The notes beneath the pieces are model-generated. The model had not been told where the DNA came from and searched no databases. It was given only the letters and a program-made list of their open reading frames with translations. A stretch of DNA of 12,144 nt. It comes from JBEKVE01 sp049514335. Lineage in GTDB: Bacteria; Actinomycetota; Acidimicrobiia; Acidimicrobiales; UBA8190. The position numbers and the translations under genes were made by a program. This document shows, piece after piece, positions 1-6,377 of this stretch (positions are counted from its first letter, which is position 1; each line of letters opens with the position of its first letter). The DNA lies in the NCBI GenBank assembly GCA_049514335.1, contig JBEKVE010000099.1:1-12144 (forward strand), read 5' to 3'.

Positions 1-1489
1 CGCCGATGACGAGCGACGGCACGAGCCACGGCTTGAGCGCACCGTCCACGCCGGCGGCGGCCGGGGTCACCCCGAGCCACCGGAGGAACCCCGCCCCCCA
101 GGCCAGGGCGACGACGGCGACCGCCACCGCCCCGAGCGCAGGCACCACACCCAGCAGGGCGCCGGCCTCGTGCCCGGTGCCCGCTCTCCGCCGGCGGCGC
201 CGGGCGCCCAGCCAGGCGTCGGCCCAGTAGGCGAGGAGCAGCGCCAGCGCCAGGTCGAGGACGAACACGTTGCGGCTCTGCAGGCGCTGCCCCCCGAACA
301 GGGGCACATGGATGAGGAGATGCCACGCCGGCGTGTTGCCCCCGAGGGCGAGGACGAGCCCCACCACGGCCACGACGTGCCACACCAGCCATTCGGGAGC
401 GCGACGGCGCCACCGGAGCTTGGCCAGCAGGGCGAACGCGGCGACGAGGGGGAGGATCCCCACGTAGCCCGTCACCTCCGTCAGGTTGTAGGTGGCGAAG
501 AAGGCGGGCTGGCCGAACGACCCCGTGCCACCCAACAGGTTGGGGACCAACAGCAGCGTGAGCCACCGCATCGGGAGCGAGCCCGAGGTGAACAGGGCCG
601 CCGTCCGTACGGCGCGCTGCGACCCGCTCACGGCGAGGAGACCGGGTGCCCATTGCACCGCACCCAGCCCGACACCGATGGCGGCTCCGGCGACGAGCGA
701 GACGAGCGGCCAACCCCGGCCGCGGCCCGACCGCAAGAGACGCCATCCCGCGTACAGCACCACGACGACGGCGGCATCGTCGATGGCGCGCGGCTCGCCG
801 GCGAGGATGGTGAGCGCGACGGCAAGGGCGAGCACGGCGGTCCAACCGGCACGCCATGACGCCCACCCGCTGCGCCCTGCAACCGCCGCGCCGCCAGGGG
901 CCGTCGTCCGCGGCGCTGCCGTGGCCCGTCGCTCGGTCAGGCGGAGCACGGCGAGGAGCTCGACCGGCACCCAACTGACGCCGGTCACCAGGCCGACGTG
1001 GGCGACCTGCGCGGCCATGGCGCCGGCGAAGGCGAAGGTCACCGCCCCGAGCCAGGCCGGCACGGCGGCGAGCCGTGAGGCCCGGAGAAAGAGGTAGCAG
1101 CCGATACCCGCCACCCACCACGTCACGGCCAGGCCCACCGTCCACGCCGCCACCCCCGGAAGCAGGGCGAAGAGCCAGGTGAGCGGGTACGCCGCTCCTG
1201 CGTTCCAGCCTGCCAGCAGCGGCGCTCCGCTCCAGATGAAGGGGTTGAACAACGGCAGGGTGCCGTGGCGCAGATCCGTGCCGACCAGCACCCGCAAGGG
1301 GAAGTTCTGGCTGGAGTCGTCTCCCGGCACGACCGGGTGGCCGGCCAGGGCGGGCACGACGAAGACGAGCACGGGCAGCGCCACCAGGCTCGCCACGCAC
1401 GTCCGCTCGACCGACCATCGCAGGCGCCGGCCGCCCAGCTCCACCTCGACGGAAGGGCGCGCGTCGGCGGCGACAGTGGAGACAGCCAC
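1..1489 (-). CDS. YfhO-like multi-pass membrane protein (C-terminus outside window)
   Basis: A reading frame without stops runs leftwards from a GTG at 1489 to the window edge, giving 496 codons with the 3' end missing. The product is strongly hydrophobic, with many predicted membrane helices starting near residues 32-50. Residues 56-101 hold a D-D-S-x-Q-N-F-P-L-R stretch followed by GTLPLFNPFIWSGAPLLAG and a Tyr-Pro. This is the hallmark first periplasmic loop of YfhO-like and related GT-C-fold membrane proteins, which build or glycosylate cell-surface polymers. GGGAGA lies nine bases before GTG 1489. An in-frame GTG at 1498 is an alternative start but sits almost on that ribosome site. It is divergent from the next gene, another large membrane protein, which suggests a shared envelope role (inference). 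The exact substrate cannot be read from the sequence. Confidence 0.8.
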   Translation of the reverse strand, partial: MAVSTVAADARPSVEVELGGRRLRWSVERTCVASLVALPVLVFVVPALAGHPVVPGDDSSQNFPLRVLVGTDLRHGTLPLFNPFIWSGAPLLAGWNAGAAYPLTWLFALLPGVAAWTVGLAVTWWVAGIGCYLFLRASRLAAVPAWLGAVTFAFAGAMAAQVAHVGLVTGVSWVPVELLAVLRLTERRATAAPRTTAPGGAAVAGRSGWASWRAGWTAVLALAVALTILAGEPRAIDDAAVVVVLYAGWRLLRSGRGRGWPLVSLVAGAAIGVGLGAVQWAPGLLAVSGSQRAVRTAALFTSGSLPMRWLTLLLVPNLLGGTGSFGQPAFFATYNLTEVTGYVGILPLVAAFALLAKLRWRRRAPEWLVWHVVAVVGLVLALGGNTPAWHLLIHVPLFGGQRLQSRNVFVLDLALALLLAYWADAWLGARRRRRRAGTGHEAGALLGVVPALGAVAVAVVALAWGAGFLRWLGVTPAAAGVDGALKPWLVPSLVIG

Positions 1490-1678
1490 GTCGGTCACTC
1501 TCCCAGGCGGCCCTGGGACGACCCTGGGACAGCCCTGAGCACAGCCCGTGCGACCGGCCCATCGTCGATGACGCGAGCGGAGAGCGTGCGCGACGCCGGC
1601 GACACCCTCGGCCCGCTTGGCGGCTGGATAGGGTGACCGACGGACCCCACGGTGCGGCCGCAGGGCCCGAGGCCCACC
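1490..1678. other. Divergent intergenic region between two membrane-protein genes
   Basis: This 189-bp spacer must hold the promoters of both divergent genes. It contains the 11-bp-period repeat annotated separately. A TAGGGT hexamer at 1629-1634 fits the actinobacterial TANNNT -10 pattern for the plus-strand gene, but I see no convincing -35 element upstream of it. No coding frame here looks real. Confidence 0.5.
1505..1537. repeat. Three tandem 11-bp repeats upstream of the YfhO-like gene
   Basis: Three consecutive 11-bp units lie at 1505-1515, 1516-1526 and 1527-1537. They read AGGCGGCCCTG, GGACGACCCTG and GGACAGCCCTG on the plus strand. All share the CCCTG end, and the last two differ at two positions. 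The period is about one helical turn, so the units face the same side of DNA, as expected for a repeated regulator half-site. They lie 16-48 bases before the GTG at 1489. A regulatory role is inference. Confidence 0.45.
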
Positions 1679-3307
1679 ATGATCGACCTGCAGACCGCCC
1701 CACCCCACACGCCGGGCTCCGGACGCCCCGACCACCGCACCCTGCGCACCTGGGCCGTGCGCGTGGCGTTGGCGGTGGGTGGGTTCGCGGCGCTGGTGGC
1801 GCTGTTGGACGCGGCGTCGCTGCACGCCGTGGTGGGCAACGCCGACGGCGCCACCGTCGTGCTCGAGGGCCAGGCCATGAGCACGGGCAACGCCTTGCTC
1901 CATCACTGGTCCTTGTCGCTCGACTCGTTCTGGACCATCGACGCCCTGTTCTACGCCGCGGCCGTGCCTCTGACCGGGGTGACGCCGGCGTTGCTCTTCC
2001 TCGTGCCGGCCGTCATCGGCGCCGCGGTGGTGACGAGCGCGGCCCTGACGGCGCGCGTCGGCCATGGCGGTGCTGCGGCGGTGGCCGCCGTGGTGACGGT
2101 GGTGGCGTTGCTGGCGCTGCCGAGCCACGTGCTCGCCGACTACTTCCTGCAGGGGCCGTTGCACGTGGGCACGGCCCTGTGGTGCTTGCTCGCCTTCGCC
2201 GCCCTGCGGCGGGGCCGCTTCGGGTGGGGATGGGCGGCGGCCGTCGTCCTCTTCGCCGCCGGGGTGCTCGGGGATTTCCAGACAGCGGTCATGGGCATGC
2301 TCCCCGCCTTCGGCGCCGGGGTGGTGGCCGGGCTCCGCACCCGCCACTGGCGTGGCGCCGTCCCCACCGCCGCCGCCCCCGTCGCCGCTGGCGCACTCGC
2401 CCTCGTCGTGCACGCCGTGGCCGGCGCCGTGGGGAGCTTCGGCGTGACGAGCTCGCACCCGACCGCCACGGGGCTCCGGCTGCTGTCCAACGTGGGACTC
2501 GTCGCCACCTGGGGAGCGCACATGCTGGGTGTGGGAGGTGGGCGCCTCGGGTACGGCGGCGTGCCCACGCCGCTCGAGCTGGTCCACGTGGTGGGGGTGG
2601 CCGTCGTGGTGGGCGGCGTGGCAGTGGCGGCCGTCAGGCTCGTGGCGGGCGTGCTGCCGGGACACAGGGCACCGACAGGTCCCTCCGAGGGCTGGCGCCT
2701 CGAGGACCTCCTCCTCCTCGGCGTCGTGGGTGACCTCGCCCTCTTCCTCACGCTCACCTACAGCGGCGATCAGGACCTGTCGCGCGACCTCACCGGGGCA
2801 GTGATCTTCGGCTCCGTGCTCGGGGCACGGCTCGTGGCCCGGGTGGTGGCGTCGGCCACGGCGCGGGAGCGGTGGCGCTACGGACTGCTCGGCGCGGTCG
2901 TGGTGGCGTCGTTGGCGGCCGGGGTGGGGTTCACGCTGGCCACACCGCAGCCGCACCGGCCCGTCACCCAGCTCGTGCACTTCCTGGAGGCACATCACCT
3001 CGACCGCGGCGTCGGTGACTACTGGAGCGCCTCGCTCACCACCGTGTCGAGCGACGACGCCGTCACCATCCGGCCGGTGATCGCCGACGGCACCGGCCAC
3101 ATCGGGCGCTACGACCGGCAGTCCGAGCTCACGTGGTACCGGCACGGCTCGTTCGAGTTCCTCGTGTACGACACGGCGCTTGCGTGGGGAGGGATCACGC
3201 CGGCGTCGGCCCGCCACAGCTTCGGCCCTGTCGCCCGCACCTACCGGGTGGGGACGTACCGCGTCCTGGTGTGGAGCCACCGGTTGGTGGTGCGCGGAAC
3301 GGGCTGA
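1679..3307 (+). CDS. Large integral membrane protein, GT-C glycosyltransferase-like, substrate unknown
   Basis: The predicted protein has 542 residues. ATG 1679 is preceded by GAGG six bases upstream and is preferred over an in-frame GTG at 1652 that lacks a ribosome site. The first 20 residues are polar. Then come many hydrophobic segments (about 25-45, 85-122, 131-150, 165-178, 184-220, 228-252, 300-325, 341-360, 372-392, 401-420), so it is a multi-pass membrane protein. The last 120 residues (about 423-542) are soluble and include a D-R-G-V-G-D-Y-W-S-A-S stretch. Such a C-terminal domain after a helix bundle is typical of actinobacterial GT-C-like proteins that handle lipid-linked sugars. 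I do not recognise a specific family, and no catalytic acid motif is certain. It is divergent from the YfhO-like gene and probably shares its envelope-related role. Confidence 0.75.
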   Translation: MIDLQTAPPHTPGSGRPDHRTLRTWAVRVALAVGGFAALVALLDAASLHAVVGNADGATVVLEGQAMSTGNALLHHWSLSLDSFWTIDALFYAAAVPLTGVTPALLFLVPAVIGAAVVTSAALTARVGHGGAAAVAAVVTVVALLALPSHVLADYFLQGPLHVGTALWCLLAFAALRRGRFGWGWAAAVVLFAAGVLGDFQTAVMGMLPAFGAGVVAGLRTRHWRGAVPTAAAPVAAGALALVVHAVAGAVGSFGVTSSHPTATGLRLLSNVGLVATWGAHMLGVGGGRLGYGGVPTPLELVHVVGVAVVVGGVAVAAVRLVAGVLPGHRAPTGPSEGWRLEDLLLLGVVGDLALFLTLTYSGDQDLSRDLTGAVIFGSVLGARLVARVVASATARERWRYGLLGAVVVASLAAGVGFTLATPQPHRPVTQLVHFLEAHHLDRGVGDYWSASLTTVSSDDAVTIRPVIADGTGHIGRYDRQSELTWYRHGSFEFLVYDTALAWGGITPASARHSFGPVARTYRVGTYRVLVWSHRLVVRGTG

Positions 3308-3345
3308 CGCCGGTGCGAATCGAGGCGGGGCCGTTTGCGCCAAAG

Positions 3346-3400
3346 GTGACGCGGGTACCGCCAGGCCGTGGGGGGCAGGGCCTGGCGGTTCCCGCGTCAC
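3346..3400 (+). terminator. Very long hairpin, probable terminator of the upstream membrane-protein gene
   Basis: The arms at 3346-3367 and 3379-3400 are reverse complements at 21 of 22 positions and enclose an 11-base G-rich loop. The outer part is GTGACGCGGG paired with CCCGCGTCAC. The hairpin begins 39 bases after the TGA of the plus-strand gene. There is no T-tract, but T-less hairpin terminators are commonly proposed in high-GC actinobacteria. The symmetric structure could also act on transcripts from the other side. Confidence 0.6.
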
Positions 3401-3490
3401 TCTGAGCAGGGCCAGGAATAAAGCGCTGCGCAGGTCCTGACGCAACGACAATGCCCGCCACCGGGTCGTTCCGGCGTCCCCAACGATGAC

Positions 3491-3518
3491 GAAAATCGGG
3501 CCCGGGACGGTCCGGCCC
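3491..3518 (-). terminator. Hairpin plus T-tract, probable terminator of the cupin-dehydrogenase-ParB-like operon
   Basis: Read on the minus strand, GGGCC (3518-3514) pairs with GGCCC (3502-3498). An inner GGAC/GTCC pairing extends the stem, and GATTTTC (3497-3491) follows immediately. This hairpin-plus-T layout is the classical intrinsic terminator form. It lies about 90 bases after the stop codon of the last gene in the minus-strand operon. Confidence 0.5.
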
Positions 3519-3590
3519 CTGTAACGCCGACGCCGGCGGGCGCCTGGGTGTCAGGAGCCCCTGCCACCACGGCAGGACCCGCTGGCGTGG

Positions 3591-3624
3591 CTCAGGTGGC
3601 CTTGTCGCTCAGGTGGCCTTGTCG
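3591..3624. repeat. Perfect 17-bp tandem duplication spanning a stop codon
   Basis: CTCAGGTGGCCTTGTCG occurs at 3591-3607 and is repeated exactly at 3608-3624. The second copy holds the last codons and the TGA of the minus-strand ParB-like gene (stop at 3611-3609). The first copy repeats that end just downstream. Because 17 is not a multiple of three, the extra copy lies out of frame and outside the coding sequence. This looks like a recent slippage duplication. Confidence 0.9.
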
Positions 3625-3992
3625 CGGCCCACGATGCGGCAGGGGATGGCGGCGTTCTCGTCGAGGTGGTAGCTGGCGCACACCCGGTGGTATCCGTCGG
3701 CCACCCACAGCGGCGTGCCCCGCACCAGCAGCACGGGCGACAGCTTGATGCCCGAATCCACCTTGCCGAGGTCCTTGGAGACCTCTTTGTTGTCGGCGTC
3801 CAGAAGGGCCAGGCCGCTCGCCCGGAGGATGTCCTTGGCCATGAAGTACTCGAGGGTGGTGGCGCGTTCGAGCGCCCGGGCCAGCCGCTTGGCCCGCTCC
3901 GGCTCGAGCAGCAGTGACAGGTAGGTCCGGGCCGCAGGGAAGTCCTGGTCCTCGGGCTCGGTCTTCCAATGCTCCTTCGGTTCCTTGACCAT
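3609..3992 (-). CDS. Small ParB/Srx-like domain protein
   Basis: The predicted protein has 127 residues. ATG 3992 has GGAGG seven bases upstream. Residues 86-121 read PVLLVRG, then P-L-W-V-A-D-G-Y-H-R-V-C-A-S-Y, ending in P-C-R-I-V. The D-G-Y-H-R at 99-103 matches the D-G-H/Y-H-R signature of the ParB N-terminal/sulfiredoxin-like fold, which binds nucleotide phosphates. The first half (about 20-65) looks helical and charged, with no DNA-binding helix-turn-helix of true ParB, so chromosome partitioning is unlikely. Homologous stand-alone proteins of this length are, to my knowledge, annotated only as hypothetical or ParB-like. It is the last gene of a minus-strand operon, 45 bases after the dehydrogenase stop. 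Its role there is unknown. Confidence 0.8.
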   Translation of the reverse strand: MVKEPKEHWKTEPEDQDFPAARTYLSLLLEPERAKRLARALERATTLEYFMAKDILRASGLALLDADNKEVSKDLGKVDSGIKLSPVLLVRGTPLWVADGYHRVCASYHLDENAAIPCRIVGRDKAT

Positions 3993-4037
3993 GGTGGCGC
4001 CTCCGATGTGCGGGCCGGGTGGGGACGTGGCGGTGCC

Positions 4038-5051
4038 TCAGGGGCGGACGATGACCTTGCCGGCGTCGGGGTCGCGCTCGAGGTGGGCGAAGCGCTCGGG
4101 CAGCTCGTCGAGGCCGATGGTCTCGGTCACCATGGGTACGGCGTCCACCGAGTGGGTGTCGAGGGCGTCGATCGTGTCGAGGAAGTCCTCGCGCCCGTAG
4201 TACACGCAGAAGCGGAGGTCGAGCTCCTTGCTCATGGCCCAGAAGGGGAAGATGGTGTCGTTCTGCGGGCAGATGCCCACCACCACGACCCGGCCGTCCA
4301 CCGCCGCCACCTCGATGGCCTGTTCGATGGTGCCCGGCTGTCCGCTGCACTCGATGACGACGCTCGGCCCTCCACCGCTGGCCTCGGCGATGGCACCGCC
4401 CACCGGGCCTGCGGCGGGATCGACGACGGCGCTCGCCCCGAGGGCGATGGCCAGATCGCGGCGCAGTGCCGAGGGCTCGCTCACCACCACCGATTCGACC
4501 CCCGTGGCCCGGGCCCACGCCACCGCGGCCAGGCCGATCGGTCCCGCGCCCAGGATGGCGACCCGGTCCGACGCCACCAGGTGGCCTCGGCGGAAGGCGT
4601 GGCGCACGATGGCGAGCGGCTCCACGAGCGGCTGTTCGTCGCGACCCACCGAGGCGGGCAATCCGAACAGCTCGTCGGCGCGCGCCGTGACGAACTCGGC
4701 GAACCCGCCGGGGCGTTCGAGGCCCAGGAGCTTGAACCCGGCGCAGTGGTCGGCCCGACCTCCCACGCAATGCGCACACCGCCCGCAGCCGGCGAAGGGC
4801 CGCACCGACACGGCGGTGCCCACCGGCCACCGGCCCGGCTCGACGCCGTCGCCCAGCGCCGAGACGACACCGGCGATCTCGTGGCCGAGCACGGACCCGG
4901 GCTCGGCCAGCCGGCTGGCGAGATGCAGGTCGCTCCCGCAGATGCCGCACCCCGTGACCTGTACCAGCACCTCGCCCACCGCCGGTGCCGGGGTGGGCAC
5001 GTCGGCGAGCTCGAGCCGGGGACGGTCCTCGCAGAGAACGGCAGCTCGCAC
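4038..5051 (-). CDS. Zinc-dependent medium-chain alcohol/polyol dehydrogenase
   Basis: The predicted protein has 337 residues, a normal length for this superfamily. It starts at GTG 5051, two bases after the cupin stop, so translation is probably coupled. The N-terminal GroES-like domain has catalytic zinc ligands Cys38 (GCGICGSDLH), His57-Glu58 (GHE) and Glu144 (LVEPLAI). Cys89, Cys92, Cys95 and Cys103 form the structural zinc site. The Rossmann domain has GAGPIG at 168-173, and Glu192 at the end of the second strand suggests NAD rather than NADP. The family oxidises alcohols, polyols or threonine-like substrates to carbonyls in the cytoplasm; the substrate is not evident here. Its partner, an aromatic-ketone-dioxygenase-like cupin, suggests small-molecule catabolism (inference). 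Confidence 0.9.
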   Translation of the reverse strand: MRAAVLCEDRPRLELADVPTPAPAVGEVLVQVTGCGICGSDLHLASRLAEPGSVLGHEIAGVVSALGDGVEPGRWPVGTAVSVRPFAGCGRCAHCVGGRADHCAGFKLLGLERPGGFAEFVTARADELFGLPASVGRDEQPLVEPLAIVRHAFRRGHLVASDRVAILGAGPIGLAAVAWARATGVESVVVSEPSALRRDLAIALGASAVVDPAAGPVGGAIAEASGGGPSVVIECSGQPGTIEQAIEVAAVDGRVVVVGICPQNDTIFPFWAMSKELDLRFCVYYGREDFLDTIDALDTHSVDAVPMVTETIGLDELPERFAHLERDPDAGKVIVRP

Positions 5052-5053
5052 CG

Positions 5054-5533
5054 TCAGGCGCCGATGACGACGACGGGGGGATCGGGCATGCCGTACTGCT
5101 CGGCGCAGACGGCTCGGTAGAAGGGGAGGATGCCGTGGGCGTCGATGACCATCTCCACGTTGCCGTCGGCGTCGAGGTTCAGGTTGGCGCCGTGGATGGC
5201 GAACCAAACGTCGGTGTCGCCCTCGTTTGTGGCGGGGACGTGCAGCGTGTGCACCGAGCCGGCCGGCTCGTAGAGGTACGAGCCGGCCGTGTTCACGACG
5301 TCGGCGTACTCTTTGTAGTACCACGACCCGGTCTGGGTGAAGGCGTAGACGTGACCGGTGTGCTTGTGGGTGGGGATGGTCGTGTCGGGCGGGAAATGGT
5401 TGCGCACGATCCACACCCCGTTGGACAGGTCCACCTGGAGCAGCTGCAGGGTGGCCCCGTCGCCGATGTCGACGAAGGGAAGCTCGTCCTCACCGCGGTG
5501 CAGTGCGGTGGGCGGAAGGCCGGTCATGGTCAT
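5054..5533 (-). CDS. Cupin, 2,4'-dihydroxyacetophenone dioxygenase-like
   Basis: The predicted protein has 159 residues. ATG 5533 is chosen because a perfect AGGAGG lies eight bases upstream; a longer frame reaching 5698 has no such signal. It is a single-domain cupin. Motif 1 is H56-K-H58-T-G-H and motif 2 is G84-S-Y-L-Y-E-P-A-G-S-V-H95. The D/K-E-Y (Glu75) and Y-E-P-A-G-x-V-H-T-L pattern, followed by F-A-I-H-G-A-N, matches proteins annotated as 2,4'-dihydroxyacetophenone dioxygenase family. Those enzymes use Fe(II) held by histidines to cleave the C-C bond next to an aromatic ketone. His56, His58 and His95 are the probable metal ligands. It is first in an operon with the dehydrogenase and the ParB-like gene. 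Assignment to family is good; the true substrate is unproven. Confidence 0.85.
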   Translation of the reverse strand: MTMTGLPPTALHRGEDELPFVDIGDGATLQLLQVDLSNGVWIVRNHFPPDTTIPTHKHTGHVYAFTQTGSWYYKEYADVVNTAGSYLYEPAGSVHTLHVPATNEGDTDVWFAIHGANLNLDADGNVEMVIDAHGILPFYRAVCAEQYGMPDPPVVVIGA

Positions 5534-5580
5534 GGGGAGCACCTCCTGCCGGGACACGACGCGTGGACACCGGCGGATCC

Positions 5581-5586
5581 ACGTTA
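5581..5586 (-). promoter_or_regulatory. Candidate -10 element of the cupin operon
   Basis: On the minus strand TAACGT (5586-5581) fits TANNNT and would place the transcript start near 5574, about 40 bases before the cupin ATG. I see no good -35 hexamer at the usual distance. Just downstream, GTGTCC occurs twice (around 5570-5550), which could be part of an operator. Confidence 0.25.
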
Positions 5587-5665
5587 CCGAGGGCGGCCCA
5601 CAACGGCACGATGGGGGACCGCTCCGCAGGACCCCGGTGCCGAGGGGCGTGGCGGGGCTGGCGAC

Positions 5666-5691
5666 GGTCCCGCTCCCGGGGGAGCGCGACC
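5666..5691 (-). terminator. Hairpin after the zinc-ribbon gene
   Basis: CGCTCC (5671-5676) pairs with GGAGCG (5681-5686) around a four-base loop. GGTC (5666-5669) pairs with GACC (5688-5691) outside it, with one mismatch between the two stems. It begins 17 bases after the TGA of the minus-strand zinc-ribbon gene and before the cupin operon promoter region. There is no T-tract. Confidence 0.4.
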
Positions 5692-5708
5692 CCGTCACGG
5701 TGGACCCC

Positions 5709-5951
5709 TCAGGCGCAGCGCCGGCGGGCCGCCACGCGCCGGGATCGGGCCGCCTCGGCCAGCCCCGAGAAGCACACCGGACAGAGGTGGTCCCCGTCGC
5801 GCACCCGCGTGACGAAACGTGCCCCGCAGTTGGCGCAGCTCAGCTCCCGGGGGAAGAAGTCGGACAGGCCCGACAAAGAGGACGTGGGGCGTACGGCCCG
5901 TGGCCCCACCCGCCGCACCTGCGGTCGCTCGGTCCTGGCCTCTTGGTCCAC
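5709..5951 (-). CDS. Small zinc-ribbon protein
   Basis: The predicted protein has 80 residues. GTG 5951 is chosen because GAGG lies seven bases upstream. The frame stays open much further upstream, but that part is arginine/glycine/proline-rich and looks non-coding. Residues 36-64 hold two paired cysteines, C39-A-N-C42 and C57-P-V-C60, separated by 14 residues, which is a classic zinc ribbon. The surroundings are F-F-P-R-E-L-S before it and F-S-G-L-A-E-A-A-R after it. The C-terminus is very basic (RSRR, ARRR), which suggests contact with nucleic acid or ribosomes (inference). Zinc ribbons of this size occur in many uncharacterised actinobacterial proteins. It stands alone on the minus strand, with a structured gap upstream and a hairpin downstream. 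Confidence 0.6.
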   Translation of the reverse strand: MDQEARTERPQVRRVGPRAVRPTSSLSGLSDFFPRELSCANCGARFVTRVRDGDHLCPVCFSGLAEAARSRRVAARRRCA

Positions 5952-6377
5952 GGCGTCACCTCGGGGTCGACTGCGCCGGCGGCACGGACGCCGCCCTGTC
6001 ACCCCACATACCCGTTCCCGGTGGACGTCCCCGCCTGGACCATCGGAATCCGTCCGTGCGAACTTGACCCCCGGGGCGAGGGGCCCGACCGGCCGGGGGC
6101 TCCTGCGCCGACGAGATCCACAGGAGACGCTCAGCGGGGCATGACCGTTCCCAAAGGGTGGCGGCCGATAGTGGGGGAACAGCACGGCGAAGCGGCCGTG
6201 ACCGCAGGACCCGCCGAACAAGGCAACGACCACCACTTCCCTGGCCCGGGCGGACCCGCCCCGACCCGGGTCCGGGAAGGTCACCGTCCCCGGTCACGGC
6301 CGCTTCGCCCCCTCCGTCGCCCCTCGGTGGCCCCGAAACCAGGCGACTCTGCCCGTTGCCGGCCCGGCTCCGGCGGT
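5952..6377. other. 426-bp gene-free region rich in inverted repeats
   Basis: This lies between the stop of the cyclic-di-GMP enzyme and the zinc-ribbon start, both on the minus strand. It carries the 19-bp inverted-repeat element at 6186-6309, an adjacent GTTCCC (6147-6152) and GGGAAC (6175-6180) pair, and a small hairpin just after the upstream stop (GCCGG 6358-6362 with CCGGC 6370-6374). Frames that cross it are low-complexity and unconvincing. I could not match it to a known riboswitch. Confidence 0.5.
6186..6309. repeat. 124-bp element bounded by 19-bp perfect inverted repeats with nested hairpins
   Basis: The sequence 6186-6204 is the exact reverse complement of 6291-6309. Inside, CTTCC(C) at 6236-6241 pairs with (G)GGAAG at 6274-6279. 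Within that, CGGACCCG (6251-6258) pairs with CGGGTCCG (6267-6274) around an eight-base loop. The two inner stems share one base. The whole can fold as a long stem with a branched or nested centre on either strand. No target-site duplication flanks it and no transposase is nearby. It could be a terminator, a structured RNA or a small non-autonomous repeat. Confidence 0.7.

Larger units (their letters stand above)
3308..3608. other. Convergent intergenic region with two terminator-like hairpins
   Basis: About 300 bp separate the stop codons of two convergent genes. The region holds a near-perfect 22-bp-stem hairpin (3346-3400), a second hairpin with a T-tract on the minus strand (3491-3518), a small 6-bp hairpin (CCTGCC at 3560-3565 with GGCAGG at 3571-3576), and the first copy of a 17-bp tandem duplication that continues into the minus-strand gene. 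No credible coding frame is visible. Confidence 0.6.

Noticed and set aside
3309..3330. tRNA-like GTGCGAATCGAG string after the membrane-protein gene
   Set aside because: It lacks the GTTCGAATC T-loop and no cloverleaf arms can be formed around it.
3592..4950. Minus-strand 452-codon open frame under the dehydrogenase and ParB-like genes
   Set aside because: It is extremely arginine-rich, has no recognisable motif and runs in another frame across two well-supported genes. This is the usual shadow frame of GC-rich coding DNA.
5534..5698. Longer cupin start giving 214 residues
   Set aside because: The extra sequence does not resemble the family, and a perfect AGGAGG at ideal distance marks ATG 5533.
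6186..6309. Miniature transposable element reading of the 19-bp inverted repeats
   Set aside because: No target-site duplication at the ends, no transposase nearby and only one copy in the window. Kept as a structured repeat of unknown nature.
6205..6377. Possible cyclic-di-GMP or cyclic-di-AMP riboswitch near the cyclic-di-GMP enzyme
   Set aside because: The region lies after the enzyme's stop rather than before a start, and I could not find the conserved GEMM or ydaO-type sequence blocks in either strand.
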